A stretch of 40,449 nucleotides of DNA. Origin: Deltaproteobacteria bacterium (GTDB lineage: Bacteria > Desulfobacterota > DSM-4660 > Desulfatiglandales > HGW-15). The notes beneath the pieces are model-generated. The model was given only the letters and a program-made list of their open reading frames with translations, did no database searches and was not told where the DNA came from. Of the stretch, positions 15,994-24,343 are shown in pieces; positions within the stretch are counted from its first letter, which is position 1, and each line of letters starts with the position of its first letter. Both the position numbers and the translations under genes were made by a program. The stretch covers positions 1-40,449 of the forward strand of contig JAFDAM010000017.1 of the NCBI GenBank assembly GCA_019313825.1, given 5' to 3'.

Positions 15994-17475
15994 TTATTTA
16001 AAAGGGTCCCACCGAATCGTCTGATTCTCATATGCGGGTGGGAAGAACTGCAGAAATTCGTCATAATAATATAGCTCTTTAAACGAGGCGAACGGCAGTC
16101 CATAGGCCGCCTTTGGCCTATTTTCAAACTCTTTGGGATCAATGATTTTGCCGATTATATCGTCCATCACGTCATCCATTCCGGTGCCCATCGCAAATCT
16201 GAGTTTTTCGCGATTGGCGATCTGCTCAGGCAGCATGTCCCTGAAGGCCTCTCTTAATACGAACTTCTCCACCTGGTTTTCTCCGTAGATCTTAAAATCC
16301 ATTGGGATCTTCTGGCTGAAAGCCACCACCTTGGTGTCCAGGAAAGGCGTTTTATACATTACGGAATTAGCCATCCATCCCCGGTCCAGGCGTCTTAACG
16401 CGGTATTGTAAGATATCTCCAGCAGTTTCTGGGCAAGCCGCTCCCTCTGTTCAAGGCTTTTAACCCTGGGGTTTTTAAGAACCATGCGATAGCCACCGAA
16501 AAGTTCATCTGCCCCCTCTCCCACAAGAACAGCATTTGAAAATTCCTTTATCATCCTGGAGGTATAGTAATTGGAGATAATGCCGGATATGCAATCCTCG
16601 TCAAAACTTTCCATGTACCATACCGAGCCGGAAAGGAAATCTATAATATCATCATCAGTGATTTCATAGATATGATGCTCCAGCCCCAGAAATTCGGCCA
16701 TTAACTTGGCGTTTTCAAGGTCCGGACCAGGCTTGCTTTTAACGGTAGATGTAAAAAGCTTTATATCAGGATTAAAATCCTTTGCTATAACAGCGACAAT
16801 GGAACTGTCCAGGCCGCCACTCAGAGAGACCGCGTCCACGCCCTCCATTCTTACTTTCACGGCCTCTATCATAAGCTCCCTGAGGGTATCAGCCGTCTCT
16901 TTCATGTCACCCACCTCGGGCACCTGGGGGTCAAATGCGGTAAATTCCTCCATTCCCTTCTTAGATCTGTATATCTGTCCGGGAGCGAGTTCATTTATAT
17001 TGAACTGAACATGATCCGCCAGCCCTTTCATCTCGGAGCTAAAGTAGAATGTGCTGTTGTCTGAGCCAAAAAAGACGGGCCTGGCTCCAACATGATCCCG
17101 CGCCAGGATAACCTCATCATTCTTTTCCACAATCGCGCAGACAAAACTTCCATTCAGACGTGAAAAACAATCTTTATCATACTTTTCATAGTATTCCTTA
17201 AAGAGCTCTATATCGCTCTGACCTTCAGGCCTTTCATTATAAAGCTCTCCATCAAACAATATAAAGGGGGATTTATCTATTGAAGTACAAAATGTGGTAG
17301 CAGGAGTCAGATTGATCTCATTCGCGCCTAATGCGCCCCTGTCATCACTCAGGGTCCGTATTACACTATTGTCCGGTCCCCTGTGTCGCATCAGTTTCAG
17401 CATCTTGCCTACCTGCTTTGTGCTGTTGGTTTCTATTCTTCCGTGTTGTGAAATTATACCGGCTATTCCTGCCAT
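15994..17475 (-). CDS. Asparagine-synthetase-like amide ligase lacking the glutaminase cysteine
   Basis: A 493-residue AsnB-family protein: Ntn-type domain (1-165) plus ATP-dependent synthetase domain (about 190-480). The synthetase half is intact, with the PPi loop LSGGLDSS (218-225) and VGEGADELFGGY. The N-terminal domain is inactivated: it begins MAGIAGII instead of MCGIAG, so the nucleophile Cys2 is Ala, and the oxyanion-hole Asn of FNGEIYN is Asp (FDGELYN). RHRGPD and the fold are kept. Such changes occur in beta-lactam synthetase and other AsnB relatives that use a bound amine or free ammonia. It lies among the quaternary-amine genes and may ligate an amine to a carboxylate there. The start ATG is followed directly by GCA, so the change is not a start-site artefact. 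Confidence 0.87.
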   Translation of the reverse strand: MAGIAGIISQHGRIETNSTKQVGKMLKLMRHRGPDNSVIRTLSDDRGALGANEINLTPATTFCTSIDKSPFILFDGELYNERPEGQSDIELFKEYYEKYDKDCFSRLNGSFVCAIVEKNDEVILARDHVGARPVFFGSDNSTFYFSSEMKGLADHVQFNINELAPGQIYRSKKGMEEFTAFDPQVPEVGDMKETADTLRELMIEAVKVRMEGVDAVSLSGGLDSSIVAVIAKDFNPDIKLFTSTVKSKPGPDLENAKLMAEFLGLEHHIYEITDDDIIDFLSGSVWYMESFDEDCISGIISNYYTSRMIKEFSNAVLVGEGADELFGGYRMVLKNPRVKSLEQRERLAQKLLEISYNTALRRLDRGWMANSVMYKTPFLDTKVVAFSQKIPMDFKIYGENQVEKFVLREAFRDMLPEQIANREKLRFAMGTGMDDVMDDIIGKIIDPKEFENRPKAAYGLPFASFKELYYYDEFLQFFPPAYENQTIRWDPFK

Positions 17476-17601
17476 TTATTAAATAAACCTCCGATTACTT
17501 AGTATAAGTTTATATTCAATACTCCACGCCAAGTGGATAAAAAAACCACAGTGTGGCTCAAGCATGCTAAGGGCATTCCATATTAATCTTGACTGCGTGC
17601 C

Positions 17602-18816
17602 TTAATTAACAAATATCTTTCCCAGGTTGGCAGTGGTAAGTGGATCTTCCATATACATGCCAAGGCCTGTCTTTTTTAATGACTCCATCCCCCGCTCGTC
17701 ATAGTCGGGCATCTCCACCTCCGGGGCATCTTCGGGTGTCACCTCCTCGGCAATCCGTATGCATTTCCCCAGTTTTTCGAATGAGAAATCGATGAGATAC
17801 CTCAAGAATGCAAAGGGATGTCTCATCATGTGGAACCCGTACTTCTTGCAAAGGGCCTGCCCCATCCTTGCGTCCTCAAAGGCCCGCTCGGCCGGGTGCT
17901 CTTCGTGTGTGGTGCCGGCGCTCTGAAACGCGGGCAGGTCCAGCATAAGACACAGATGGGTCATGAGGATATTCAGGAAGTTGTGGCTTATGAGCCCGTA
18001 GTTTGGATTGTATTCTATCCTGGGGTCTGCGATGGTCGGATATCCTGCATGGATGCATGTGACCCCAGGGTTGAGGAGCTGAGCAACGCATATGCCGAAC
18101 AGGACCTCCGCGTGGGTCATGGCAAGCACCCCGTTGTAGCAGTATGGTGCGCTGATGCCTGCCATTGGCATGGCCGATATGAAGACGGGGAGACTCGCCT
18201 TTACCACCTTCACAAAATGCTCGGAGAAGTTCTCGTTCACCTCCAGAGGGGGTCGGGTGAGGCAGAACACGATCATGGTGTTCTGTCTCTCTTTGTGGAT
18301 CTCAATGGCCCTTTCAAGGGCCTTGTCGGATGTCACTGCAAAGTATAGGGGCTTTGAACAGTTCTCATCCATTATATTCATCTGCTGCACTTCGTCTTTT
18401 AGCTTGATCCCCCGCCCCATCCCGGCAACAGGGCTGCTCCTGTCTGCGATCCGGGCGATCCGGGCCATGTGTTCAGGCGTGGGCATGAGGCCGCCTACAC
18501 CTTTTTCATCGTCATAGACATAGGGGGCTGTGCCGCCAATGAAAAAACTGTTCAAAGGAACGATAAAATCATTAATTCCGGGAACGGTTTTCAGGCACTT
18601 TTCAACCAGTCCGGCTGTCACATATATCCGGTCTTCATAAACAATTGCTTCTCCATCCGCCTCAAATTGTCTAAATGCCTCCTGCATCTCCGGCTGTTTA
18701 CAGCCTACTCCAAGGTTTTCAAGGGTCCAGAGGGCGTCCTGGTGGACCTGCTGCAGCATCTCCACCGTGTTTGTCCCCAAAATGGATCTTGATATCTCTA
18801 ATCGTTCTTTATTCAC
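17602..18816 (-). CDS. Second MttB-family methyltransferase, non-pyrrolysine
   Basis: A 404-residue paralogue of the 9603-10787 protein, colinear from end to end (FIGGTAPYVYDDE, SAMPMAGISAPY, HAGYPTIADPR, KYGFHMMRHPFAFL). Like it, it has no internal amber codon in the pyrrolysine region. The start is set at GTG 18816 because AAGGAG lies six bases upstream; the longer frame from 18867 has no such site. Two diverged paralogues in one cluster suggest two substrates, or that one copy acts on a later intermediate. It is the first metabolic gene after marR. The corrinoid acceptor is not in the window. Confidence 0.82.
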   Translation of the reverse strand: MNKERLEISRSILGTNTVEMLQQVHQDALWTLENLGVGCKQPEMQEAFRQFEADGEAIVYEDRIYVTAGLVEKCLKTVPGINDFIVPLNSFFIGGTAPYVYDDEKGVGGLMPTPEHMARIARIADRSSPVAGMGRGIKLKDEVQQMNIMDENCSKPLYFAVTSDKALERAIEIHKERQNTMIVFCLTRPPLEVNENFSEHFVKVVKASLPVFISAMPMAGISAPYCYNGVLAMTHAEVLFGICVAQLLNPGVTCIHAGYPTIADPRIEYNPNYGLISHNFLNILMTHLCLMLDLPAFQSAGTTHEEHPAERAFEDARMGQALCKKYGFHMMRHPFAFLRYLIDFSFEKLGKCIRIAEEVTPEDAPEVEMPDYDERGMESLKKTGLGMYMEDPLTTANLGKIFVN

Positions 18817-18962
18817 TTGTATCTCCTTAAGACCAACAACCAGACCGTTAGCCCGGAGTTTTCTCATTTTCGTATTAAGAAAGGCCCAAGGGAATGTGTT
18901 TCCCTGATATTCTTTATTGATATAATATTATGTCAAATAAATTGAATTGAAAGTATCATTTT

Positions 18963-18991
18963 AAAAAAAACAGAGGAGCACGCTCCTCTGT
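18963..18991 (-). terminator. Intrinsic terminator after marR
   Basis: On the minus strand AACAGAGGAG-CGTG-CTCCTCTGTT forms a perfect 10-bp stem followed by a run of eight T. It separates marR from the MttB gene, so that gene needs its own promoter. The rest of 18868-19183 shows nothing else I can support. Confidence 0.9.
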
Positions 18992-19183
18992 TCTATTAAC
19001 ATTATATCAAATCAAATATTTTGAGCTGAATGTATTTAATGTATTACAAGAATCTTTTACTGTCAAGTAGAAAATCGATGGGAAGATTTCTGGGAGTATC
19101 GGAGTTATATTTAAGAAATGTTACCCATAGATTTGTCGTACACTCTATGGAATTCGCATTCGGTAATGAGTTCCAGGAGCGGA

Positions 19184-19642
19184 TTATCTTACATCAATAT
19201 CCTGGACATCGAGCATATCGGTAAGCTTTCTGAGGGTAAAGGCGATCTGGTCTATATCACCCTCGGTAAGCAGGTTAAGTCCGTCAATCAGCTTCAGCTG
19301 AATAGGGGGAGGGGCATTTTCTGCGAGCATCTTCCCTGTCTTCATCAATTCCACGGTAACCACCCGCCGGTCGGTGGAGACCCTTGTCCTCTTGACAAGG
19401 CCTTTCTGTTCCAACCTGTCAATAATGCCGGTTACCGTGCTTGAGTTGACCAGGATATGCCTTGCAATCTGGGATGGAGAGAGGGGGCCGTTTTCGTATA
19501 TCGCAATAAGGCAGTTTAGCTGTGCCGAGCTTACGTTATATATCTTGTTCAGCTCCTTTGTGTAGATCTCCCCTGCCTGCATGAGCCGGCGGATCGCGTA
19601 GACGATCTCTCTGGTTCTGTCTTTGTGGATATCTGAGGTCAT
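19184..19642 (-). CDS. MarR-family transcriptional regulator
   Basis: A 152-residue winged-helix regulator. The DNA-binding core runs from LNCLIAIYENGPLSPSQIA through SSTVTGIIDRLEQKGLV to the wing RTRVSTDRRVVTVEL, a typical MarR layout, with dimerisation helices at both ends. MarR proteins usually repress their own gene and a neighbouring cluster and release DNA on binding a small phenolic or organic ligand. It is the first gene of the minus-strand quaternary-amine cluster and is the best local candidate for its regulator. A short palindrome at 19736-19748, about 95 bases before its start, is a candidate operator. Confidence 0.9.
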   Translation of the reverse strand: MTSDIHKDRTREIVYAIRRLMQAGEIYTKELNKIYNVSSAQLNCLIAIYENGPLSPSQIARHILVNSSTVTGIIDRLEQKGLVKRTRVSTDRRVVTVELMKTGKMLAENAPPPIQLKLIDGLNLLTEGDIDQIAFTLRKLTDMLDVQDIDVR

Positions 19643-19735
19643 TTAGAAACGATCTTTCATATCATATACTGAATAAATTAAGTTTTTTTAGCACAATTTA
19701 ATAAATACTTACATAAAATACAATAACATTATAAC

Positions 19736-19748
19736 TTGATATGATCAA
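19736..19748. promoter_or_regulatory. Palindrome TTGAT-N3-ATCAA, candidate MarR operator
   Basis: A 5-3-5 palindrome next to a TATAAT-like sequence on the minus strand, upstream of marR in AT-rich DNA. MarR sites are often such short palindromes. Only one copy was noticed, so support is weak. Confidence 0.3.
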
Positions 19749-19845
19749 CCCTTTTTCGTTTATTACATTTGGGACACACTTAGGTGTATAACCCATTGAT
19801 ATTTGAACTGGACGGCCCGCCTCATTTAGCCAAAGGCCACATAGA

Positions 19846-20550
19846 TCAGGAGTTAAAATCAATCACTTCTCTCAATTGAATAACACTGTCAATAATCAGG
19901 TCCGGGTCTTCCTTCTTTAGAGAATCGTAGTCATCCAGTCCCGTCAAAACGCCGATTGTCGTCATGCCGGCCGCTTTGCCGGCCTTGACATCGACACGTG
20001 AATCACCCACATAGACACTTTTATCTACTGCTACGTCCAGTCTTTTCCCGCATTCAATCAGGGGATCAGCCGCGGGCTTCTTTCGGGGAGCGTCATCAGT
20101 GGTGATGACCACTTCGAACAGGTCGTCGATCCCGGCCTTTTTAAAAGGATAGAGTTTGTCATTGATCTTGAATTTAGGCGTGGATGTGACAAGTCCTATC
20201 TTCATCCCGCATGCAGATATCTCTCCCAAAACCACGTCGGCCCCTGGGATCATTTTAAGATCATCATTCGAAATCTCCTGATCGATCTCCTCGATGATTT
20301 TCCATGCCTTTTTGATCACTTCATACTTCCGGTCTTTCAAGTCATCCGGCAGCACGCAATCCCAGTCAAAATCGCCGTCCTTAACGGCTTCGGCCAGATC
20401 CCTTTTGGCAACCGGAGGAAGCTTGAGCCTGTCAAGTACAGTATCAATGATCCTGAAATATATCTCTATGGTATCGATAAGCGTCCCATCAAGGTCAAAG
20501 ATAACCGCGTCCAATATAAGTTTGTCGTTACTGGTTGTTATTTCTTTCAT
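19846..20550 (-). CDS. HAD-superfamily phosphatase
   Basis: A 234-residue HAD hydrolase of the phosphoglycolate-phosphatase/beta-phosphoglucomutase group. Motif I is FDLDGTLID (nucleophile Asp, acid Asp), motif II is the Thr/Ser of LVTSTPKF, motif III Lys lies in RKKPAADPL, and motif IV is YVGDSRVDVKAG. A helical cap sits between motifs I and II. It follows a DUF120 riboflavin-kinase-like gene by 19 bases, so the two are probably co-transcribed; a flavin-related phosphate ester is a possible substrate, but sequence alone does not define it. Confidence 0.85.
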   Translation of the reverse strand: MKEITTSNDKLILDAVIFDLDGTLIDTIEIYFRIIDTVLDRLKLPPVAKRDLAEAVKDGDFDWDCVLPDDLKDRKYEVIKKAWKIIEEIDQEISNDDLKMIPGADVVLGEISACGMKIGLVTSTPKFKINDKLYPFKKAGIDDLFEVVITTDDAPRKKPAADPLIECGKRLDVAVDKSVYVGDSRVDVKAGKAAGMTTIGVLTGLDDYDSLKKEDPDLIIDSVIQLREVIDFNS

Positions 20551-20569
20551 CTATCGTTTCTATAGCTTA

Positions 20570-20974
20570 TTAACCGGGTCTGCTTACAATTATGGTCACC
20601 AGATCGCCGTCATGAAGATCCAGCGCATCTCTCAGTCCCTCAGACGCCAAGACCTCCACAATACTCTTTCCGTGTATCCTAACATCCTCTGCCGGCATTA
20701 TAATAGCCCCAGAGATCGTTCCCACAAGAAGGGGTAAGGCCTCAGCCGCGCAGAATTCCGGATCAGGAGGTATTAGACTTACACCTTCCTCCTGCTGCAA
20801 CGCCTCCATTACTTGAAGGCCCTCCTCAGAGAGTTCCAGGTTAAGGGTTCCAGGGTAGGGCCTGAAGCCAAGTTTCTCCATGCACTGCTCTTGGACCCAG
20901 TCCAATTGTGTAAAAAAAGAGGCCTTCATTGCACCGCTGACTACCCTGCCCTTCAGTTTCCAGTTCTTTTCCAT
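20570..20974 (-). CDS. DUF120 / CTP-dependent riboflavin kinase-like protein (archaeal type)
   Basis: A 134-residue protein matching the archaeal riboflavin kinase (RibK, DUF120) from end to end without the winged-helix domain some archaeal forms carry. Visible motifs: GRVVSGAMKASFF at the start, LGFRPYPGTLNLEL (about 35-48), a central GTISGAIIMPAEDVRIH and the C-terminal EVLASEGLRDALDLHDGD. The archaeal enzyme makes FMN from riboflavin using CTP rather than ATP. In bacteria the usual enzyme is the unrelated RibF, so this is unusual and may be a transfer or have another role. It pairs with the HAD phosphatase gene. No strong Shine-Dalgarno is seen; the start is the first ATG of the domain. 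Confidence 0.78.
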   Translation of the reverse strand: MEKNWKLKGRVVSGAMKASFFTQLDWVQEQCMEKLGFRPYPGTLNLELSEEGLQVMEALQQEEGVSLIPPDPEFCAAEALPLLVGTISGAIIMPAEDVRIHGKSIVEVLASEGLRDALDLHDGDLVTIIVSRPG

Positions 20975-21040
20975 ATGAACACCATAAATTTATTTATCTG
21001 AGGTCCATGAGGGTCTGCGCTAATAGTTTCCTTTACTTCT

Positions 21041-21367
21041 TCATTCCTCAAACCACTTCTTCTTCTGGAAATCATCCGGCGATTCAGGCAACCGGCCCTT
21101 TACCATTGATTTCAGCTTCCCGATGATCGCATGCTCATCACCCAAAATGGTCATAAGCGATCTGATTGCCCTGCCAAGAGTCCCGTCAAGTAGAGACTGA
21201 AATTCATCAATAGCCTCTGACGGTATACGCTCATAGGCGGTGACCAGATGATCCACCCATATGGACAGGGCCTTCATGTCTATCTCTGTCTTATGATACA
21301 CATACCCTTCCAATGAGCCTGCTGATGCCGCAAAATCATAGATCTTCCCGTAGATATGCATGACCAT
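21041..21367 (-). CDS. Conserved-looking hypothetical protein
   Basis: A 108-residue soluble, mostly helical protein that I do not recognise. It has no cysteine motif, signal peptide or membrane segment. An AAGGAG Shine-Dalgarno four bases before the ATG supports it as a real gene. It lies between the thi genes and the riboflavin-kinase-like gene, in the same direction, but a repeat and a gap of about 100 bases separate it from thiM. Confidence 0.6.
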   Translation of the reverse strand: MVMHIYGKIYDFAASAGSLEGYVYHKTEIDMKALSIWVDHLVTAYERIPSEAIDEFQSLLDGTLGRAIRSLMTILGDEHAIIGKLKSMVKGRLPESPDDFQKKKWFEE

Positions 21368-21414
21368 CGAACTCCTTTCTTCTATACCATCTTCTTATCT
21401 TACTTCTTATCAGT

Positions 21415-21452
21415 CATGGCCGGCATTGCAAAATCCTAACCGGACATTACTG
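21415..21452. repeat. Solo arm of the 25.7-kb inverted-repeat element
   Basis: This segment, ending AACCGGACATTACTG, matches the right end of the 25661-25968 element (ATGCCGGCATTGCAAAATCC and onward) almost base for base and stops at the same terminal ATTACTG. It lies just past the stop of thiM. Confidence 0.65.
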
Positions 21453-21465
21453 CCTTCATATGGAA

Positions 21466-22278
21466 CTATGCGATCTGAATTCTGGCCCCCTCTTCCAACT
21501 GCCGCTCGTCAATGGTAAAAAGAGCGTCGAGCGCGGCCGTCTGAAAGCTGCCGGGCGCTTTTGCCCTGGTCGCACCCTGCTCACCTGCGAGTCCAAAGTA
21601 CGCTAATGCAGTGGTAGTGGCTTCAACCGGATCATCGTCCACCGCCAGGAACGCCCCGATAATAGACGTAGCCGCGCAACCGGTCCCGGTTACAAAACCC
21701 ATCAGTTCATGACCGTTGGAGACCCGGTAGATACGCTCACCGTCAGTGATCAGGTCCACCTCTCCGGTAATTGCAAGTGTGGTGTTAAGTTCCGTTGCAA
21801 GAGTGCGTGCCGCTTCTGCCGCCTCGTCCACAATGTGGATAGAATCCACCCCCCTGGTTTTGGATCCCTCTTGAGCTAAAGAAAGGACCTCAGAGGCATT
21901 TCCCCGGATTACTTTAACAGAAAGGTCATTAATAAGCTGTTTGGCGGACTCTGTGCGCAGTTTCGTTGCCCCGGAACCAACAGGGTCCAGGATAATGGGG
22001 ACATTCAGTTCATTGGCCTTCTTTCCGGCCTTCAGCATGGAATCGATCCAGTAAGGTGTGAGAGTTCCTATGTTGAGCACCAGCGCACCCGCAAAAGAGA
22101 CCATCTCCTCTACCTCCTCCTGCGCGTGCGCCATTACGGGTGATGCACCGCATGCCAACAATATATTGGCAGTGTAGTTCATGACCACAAAGTTTGTGAT
22201 ATTGTGGATTAATGGTTTTTTCTCTCTAAGGTTATTCAGGTTCACTGCTGCCTTTTGAGCTAATTGCCTATCAAACAT
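21466..22278 (-). CDS. thiM: Hydroxyethylthiazole kinase
   Basis: A 270-residue ribokinase-like enzyme phosphorylating 4-methyl-5-hydroxyethylthiazole for thiamine salvage. Typical segments: PLIHNITNFVVMNYTAN near residue 20, ILDPVGSGAT, VIRGNASEV and the anion-hole motif GFVTGTGCAATS near 195, whose Cys is conserved in ThiM. It is the last gene of a thiE-thiL-thiM run, starting 18 bases after thiL. Confidence 0.93.
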   Translation of the reverse strand: MFDRQLAQKAAVNLNNLREKKPLIHNITNFVVMNYTANILLACGASPVMAHAQEEVEEMVSFAGALVLNIGTLTPYWIDSMLKAGKKANELNVPIILDPVGSGATKLRTESAKQLINDLSVKVIRGNASEVLSLAQEGSKTRGVDSIHIVDEAAEAARTLATELNTTLAITGEVDLITDGERIYRVSNGHELMGFVTGTGCAATSIIGAFLAVDDDPVEATTTALAYFGLAGEQGATRAKAPGSFQTAALDALFTIDERQLEEGARIQIA

Positions 22279-22296
22279 CTTACTTTTCTATCCTCC

Positions 22297-23325
22297 TCAT
22301 TTTTTAAAATGATCCCAGCCTGTGGGAATTATTTCACGCTTTGATCCGTCTTTCCGTATCAGTTTTATATTTCCTGTTTCGCCGGTGATCGTGCCAACCG
22401 CTGTAACAGGAACATCGCTCAATGAAGCGACCACGGAGCGTATCCGGTCCGCATTTTCGGGTGGGCAGGTGATAATAAGTTCATAATCATCACTATCCTG
22501 AAGTACCATATCATAGATATCCTGCCCCGGAGGAAGGAGTATACCATGCATATGCTCGCTTACAGGAAACTTCTCTTGAATCAGCTCGGCGCTGACATCA
22601 CTCTCTTCGCATATATGTCCCAGATCCCCAAGGAACCCGTCGCTGGTGTCAATCATTGCCGTGGCATATCCGGACTTGGCGATCGCCCGCCCCTCTATTG
22701 CACGGTGGGAGGGCCTGTTATAGGCGCGTATCAGCGGATGATCGCGTAAATCATCAGCTTCTCTTTCATGCTGTAGCAGCAGCTTTAATCCGGCTGCTGA
22801 CTGGCCTGGATAGCCGGTTATCAGGATCAGATCCCCTATCCCGGCATTGGAACGACGCATTACCTTGTCCTTTTCCACTTCACCGATCAAGGTAATGTCG
22901 ACAAATAGAGCATGCTCTGACTTTGTAAGATTGCCGCCTATAATAGATGCGTTAAAGGGGTTCATTTCCGCTATGAAACCGCGGTACATCTCTTCTACAT
23001 ACTTAACCGGTGTGTCCGCTTTAAGCCCCAATGATACAAGTGCGTAAAGGGGTTGCCCGCCCATGGCGCCGATGTCGCTTATGTTCAAGACCATGGCGCG
23101 TCGTCCCAGGTCCATGGGATCTATATGGACCGGCAGATAGTGTCTGCCCTCTATCATACAGTCACAGGTAACCAGGAGTTCGTACCCTGCCCTAGGACGG
23201 AAAGAAGCTGCATCATCACCTATCCCCAGGGTCACCCCTGCGCCCTGAACGCCCTCCTTCCGGAGAAGTTCATGAATTCGTCGGATCAATCCGAACTCCC
23301 CAATGTCTGACATGGTTTCAGTCAT
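22297..23325 (-). CDS. thiL: Thiamine-monophosphate kinase
   Basis: A 342-residue PurM-like (AIRS-fold) kinase converting thiamine monophosphate to the diphosphate cofactor. Visible: GIGDDAASFRP near residue 35, DCMIEGRHY, MVLNISDIGAMG, IIGGNLT and MIDTSDGFLGDL, the metal- and ATP-binding set of ThiL. It begins three bases after the thiE stop, so the two are coupled. Confidence 0.93.
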   Translation of the reverse strand: MTETMSDIGEFGLIRRIHELLRKEGVQGAGVTLGIGDDAASFRPRAGYELLVTCDCMIEGRHYLPVHIDPMDLGRRAMVLNISDIGAMGGQPLYALVSLGLKADTPVKYVEEMYRGFIAEMNPFNASIIGGNLTKSEHALFVDITLIGEVEKDKVMRRSNAGIGDLILITGYPGQSAAGLKLLLQHEREADDLRDHPLIRAYNRPSHRAIEGRAIAKSGYATAMIDTSDGFLGDLGHICEESDVSAELIQEKFPVSEHMHGILLPPGQDIYDMVLQDSDDYELIITCPPENADRIRSVVASLSDVPVTAVGTITGETGNIKLIRKDGSKREIIPTGWDHFKK

Positions 23326-23328
23326 GGA

Positions 23329-23961
23329 TCACGACCCGCTTTTTTGCAGGGCATTATACAAGTCCCTTGTTGCCTGTTCAGGATCTTCCTGACAGCAGAC
23401 AGCCGATATCACGGCGATTCCCCGGGCCCCTGCCTGTATCACATCCGGTGTGTTATCCGCGACCACACCGCCAATGGCGATGATCGGCAAGGGGATCTCC
23501 TTGACCACCTGTTTCAGGATCTCAATCCCGCTTACAGGTCCGGCATCATCTTTTGATGTGGTTGGGAAAACAGGCCCGAACCCCACATAGTCTGCCCCTT
23601 CTGAAAGGCATATACGGGCTTCCTCCATGGTCGCTGCTGACCCTCCGATAATCCGGTCTTTACCTAGCATCTCCCGGGCCAGAGGTATGGGGAAATCATC
23701 CTGTCCCAGATGAACCCCGTCAGCCTCAGCGGCAATCGCGACATCCATCCGATCGTTCACGATGAAAGTCACATCGGATTCCGCACACATTCGCTTCATC
23801 TGCTGTGCAACCTCTATCACCTCCCTGGTAGAACCGCTCTTCTGGCGGAACTGAATGACATCCGCTCCTCCGGAGACCGCCATGCCTGTCAGATCCAGAT
23901 GCGAGAAACGGCTCTGAAGTACGACATCTGTCAGTATATGCAGTCTTCCGATCTTTTTCAT
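23329..23961 (-). CDS. thiE: Thiamine-phosphate synthase
   Basis: A 210-residue TIM-barrel enzyme joining hydroxymethylpyrimidine diphosphate and thiazole phosphate. Characteristic pieces: IQFRQKSG, FIVNDRMDVAIAAEADGVHLGQDD, GPVFPTTSKDDA and IAIGGV. The ATG at 23961 is preferred over the TTG three bases upstream because of the spacing to GGGAG. First gene of thiE-thiL-thiM. No ThiC, ThiG or ThiD is present, so this run covers salvage and final assembly only. I looked for a TPP riboswitch in 23962-24343 and found neither of its conserved blocks. Confidence 0.93.
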   Translation of the reverse strand: MKKIGRLHILTDVVLQSRFSHLDLTGMAVSGGADVIQFRQKSGSTREVIEVAQQMKRMCAESDVTFIVNDRMDVAIAAEADGVHLGQDDFPIPLAREMLGKDRIIGGSAATMEEARICLSEGADYVGFGPVFPTTSKDDAGPVSGIEILKQVVKEIPLPIIAIGGVVADNTPDVIQAGARGIAVISAVCCQEDPEQATRDLYNALQKSGS

Positions 23962-24343
23962 CAAACTCCCTTATAAACCAGTCCCCATTTAAAAAAAAAC
24001 ATCTATCAGATATCTATTTAAAGTGCAATTAATGAATCTAATTATATCGGGTAAAGTTCAAAATGACATGATGCTTGCAATAGGAATCCGTATGGTTTAA
24101 ACTCAGATGACTTTATTTGGTCTTCTATAGCCTTATTTGAGTAAAGAATCCACGCCAATCAAAGATTCCCGCCGAATTTGGCTGTAGAAGGACGTGGCTT
24201 TAAAAGTTGAACAGTAAAAACTGTGGGGAGTATTTCGTCCTAGAGCCCTATATATTCATGGTTTTCGAGTTCTCCCGGTAAAAGCGGGAATTATCATATT
24301 CATTTGGTCTTCGATTTCAAATAGGTAACGGAGGCAGATATAG

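Noticed and set aside
9603-18816. Pyrrolysine in the MttB homologues
   Set aside because: Neither protein has an in-frame TAG in the region where MttB carries pyrrolysine; both end at matching C-termini.
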